Source: Sandaracinaceae bacterium (GTDB taxonomy: Bacteria; Myxococcota_A; Polyangia; Polyangiales; Sandaracinaceae). Taken from it: DNA of 64,000 nucleotides. Below are positions 62,694 to 64,000 of the stretch, piece after piece (position 1 is the first letter of the stretch; every line of letters begins with the position of its first letter). Below the pieces are notes generated by a model. That model saw nothing but the letters and a program-made list of their open reading frames with translations. It ran no database searches and was not told the origin of the DNA. A program made the position numbers and the translations under genes. The DNA is taken from positions 1-64,000 of the forward strand of contig JAVJQK010000074.1 in the NCBI GenBank assembly GCA_040218145.1, read 5' to 3'.

Positions 62694-64000
62694 GCGACGA
62701 GCGCCCGGATCCGCCGAGCGTGGACCCCTGGCTCGGCCGCGTCGTCGAGGGTCGCTACCGCGTGCTGCGCGCGCTCGGTGGCGGCGGCATGGGCAGCGTC
62801 TACGAGGCCGAGCACGTCGAGCTGGAGAAGCGGGTCGCGCTCAAGGTGATCCGCCCCGAGCTGGTCGCGGACGACGAGATCCGCGCGCGCTTCCTCCGCG
62901 AGGCGAAGGCGACCGCGAAGATCGAGCACCCGCACGTGATCACGGCGATGGACTTCGGGACGCTGCCGGACGGCGGCGCGTTCCTCGTGACCACGCTCGT
63001 GCGCGGCATCTCCCTCCGCGAGCGCCTCTCGGGGGGCGCGATGAGCTGGCGCGAGGCGTGCGCCATCGGGGCCCAGATCGCCGACGCGCTCGCCGCCATC
63101 CACACCCGCGGCTTCGTGCACCGTGACCTGACGCCCGACAACGTGCTGCTCGGTAAACGAGACGACGGATCGCCCTGGGTGCACGTGCTCGACCTCGGGG
63201 TCGTCGGCGTCCTCCACGAGGCAGGCGACCGGCGCCTCACGGCCGAAGGCCACATCGTCGGCACGACCGGATACATGGCCCCCGAGCAGGCGCTCGGGCA
63301 GGCCACCGACGCGCGCGCCGATCTCTACGCGCTCGGCGTGCTGCTGTGGGAGATGTGCGCCGGTCGGCCGCTCTACCGCGAGCGCGAGCTGACGAAGGTC
63401 GTCGCCGCGCAGCTGACCGATCCGCCCGCGCCGCCGACGCCTCCCACCGGCGAGATCCCGGGCCAGCTCGGCGCGATGATCCGTGGCCTGCTCGAGCCGA
63501 CCGCGGCCAGGCGCCCCGAGAGCGCCGCGCACGTCCGGGACGAGCTGACCTCGCTGCGCGCCCTCCCCCGCTCGTACGTGCGCCCCGCCGGATCCTCGCG
63601 CGGCGCGACGCGCTGGATGATCCCGGCCGCGGTGGGCGCCGCGCTCGCGCTGCTCGCGACGGGCGTCGTGCTGACGCTCGCGCTCGGCGGCGACGAGCCA
63701 CGCGTCGCGACCGCCGTCCCCGCGCCGCCGGCCCCGCCCACGCCGACCGTCTCCGCCGCCCCGCGGGCCGAGCCGCTCGCGGAGCCGGAGCGCTCGCTCT
63801 TCGACGTCGTGGCCACCGGCCCCTATCGAGACGCGCGCCGCCGCGCCGCGATGCAGTTGCTGGAGCGCCCGACCCCGATCCCCGCCGGCGTGCGCGCGGC
63901 CGCGGACCTCGAGCTGGCCCGCAACTGCCGCGATCGCCGCGACGCGCTCCAGCGCATCACCGCCGCGCGAGACCCGCGCGCCGCCCCCGTCGTGGCGCGC
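62690..64000 (+). CDS. Transmembrane Ser/Thr protein kinase, truncated by the window end
   Basis: 437 codons are visible, without a stop before the window edge. The ATG at 62690 overlaps the response regulator stop (ATGA). Kinase domain about 23-290: glycine loop LGGGGMGSVYEA, Lys52 (VALKVI), catalytic loop HRDLTPDN (Asp146; Thr in place of the usual Lys), DLG at 168-170 instead of DFG, and GYMAPEQ. One membrane helix (about 310-333) is followed by a Pro/Ala-rich outer linker and the start of an extracytoplasmic domain with helical repeat character. It is the last visible gene of the XRE-REC-kinase operon. Confidence 0.88.
   Translation, partial: MSDERPDPPSVDPWLGRVVEGRYRVLRALGGGGMGSVYEAEHVELEKRVALKVIRPELVADDEIRARFLREAKATAKIEHPHVITAMDFGTLPDGGAFLVTTLVRGISLRERLSGGAMSWREACAIGAQIADALAAIHTRGFVHRDLTPDNVLLGKRDDGSPWVHVLDLGVVGVLHEAGDRRLTAEGHIVGTTGYMAPEQALGQATDARADLYALGVLLWEMCAGRPLYRERELTKVVAAQLTDPPAPPTPPTGEIPGQLGAMIRGLLEPTAARRPESAAHVRDELTSLRALPRSYVRPAGSSRGATRWMIPAAVGAALALLATGVVLTLALGGDEPRVATAVPAPPAPPTPTVSAAPRAEPLAEPERSLFDVVATGPYRDARRRAAMQLLERPTPIPAGVRAAADLELARNCRDRRDALQRITAARDPRAAPVVAR

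Noticed and set aside
61774-64000. Toxin-antitoxin or defence island reading of the XRE gene
   Set aside because: The neighbours are a receiver domain and a kinase, not a small toxin or nuclease.

Overview
The window is very GC-rich and almost fully coding. It is dominated by Sec- and lipoprotein-exported, Cys-rich or beta-propeller proteins, Hanks-type Ser/Thr kinases with C-terminal periplasmic tails, a MYXO-CTERM-like protein, and hybrid histidine kinases. This points to a chromosome segment of a Myxococcota species, probably Polyangia (Sandaracinus/Polyangiales-like). That placement is inferred from gene content and composition; no rRNA or other marker gene is present. I see no tRNA, rRNA, CRISPR array, insertion sequence or prophage.

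Layout. 1-7 kb: an S23-type four-helix protein, a hexanucleotide repeat tract, a YkgJ-like Cys-cluster protein, a secreted pectate-lyase-like protein, and a translationally coupled minus-strand operon of TPR-like protein, Ser/Thr kinase and lipoprotein. 7-13.5 kb: a PPC-like lipoprotein, a remnant of a metallopeptidase, a coupled trio of two FadL-type porins plus a beta-propeller lipoprotein, an unknown protein, and a frameshifted DUF1566 lipoprotein. 13.5-20 kb: an ethanolamine-type permease and a group of secreted Cys-rich or P-domain proteins, plus a DUF6940 protein. 20-26 kb: yggX, a membrane-anchored MutS-like ATPase and a large helical Ser/Thr kinase. 26-31 kb: a Gld-like ABC transporter operon. 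31-40 kb: an M23 peptidase, a beta-barrel protein, pruA, a tetraheme cytochrome c, a TPR protein and a giant FG-GAP lipoprotein. 40-49 kb: a metacaspase with five PPC-like domains, a POT peptide transporter, an unknown membrane protein, and a thioredoxin-like/SCO pair. 49-55 kb: a CheA-like sensor kinase split by an in-frame amber codon, a BoxD/PaaZ-type aldehyde dehydrogenase, and a hybrid histidine kinase with REC and Hpt domains. 55-59 kb: a coupled carotenoid oxygenase-thiolase-thiolase operon. 59-64 kb: csoR-copA copper efflux with a recognisable operator, divergent from an XRE regulator-response regulator-Ser/Thr kinase operon that runs off the window.

How the genes work together. Many adjacent genes overlap by 1 or 4 bases (TGATG, ATGA or GTGA), which marks translationally coupled units: TPR protein/kinase/lipoprotein, FadL/FadL/propeller, yggX/mutS-like, the Gld-like ABC operon, P-domain lipoprotein/DUF6940, Trx-like/SCO, oxygenase/thiolases, csoR/copA and XRE/REC/kinase. 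All ten convergent gene pairs are separated by at most 22 bp or overlap, so there is little room for conventional terminators. Three loci look damaged or decayed: the amber-split sensor kinase (49740), the frameshifted DUF1566 gene (about 13392-13395) and the peptidase remnant (about 8146-8238).
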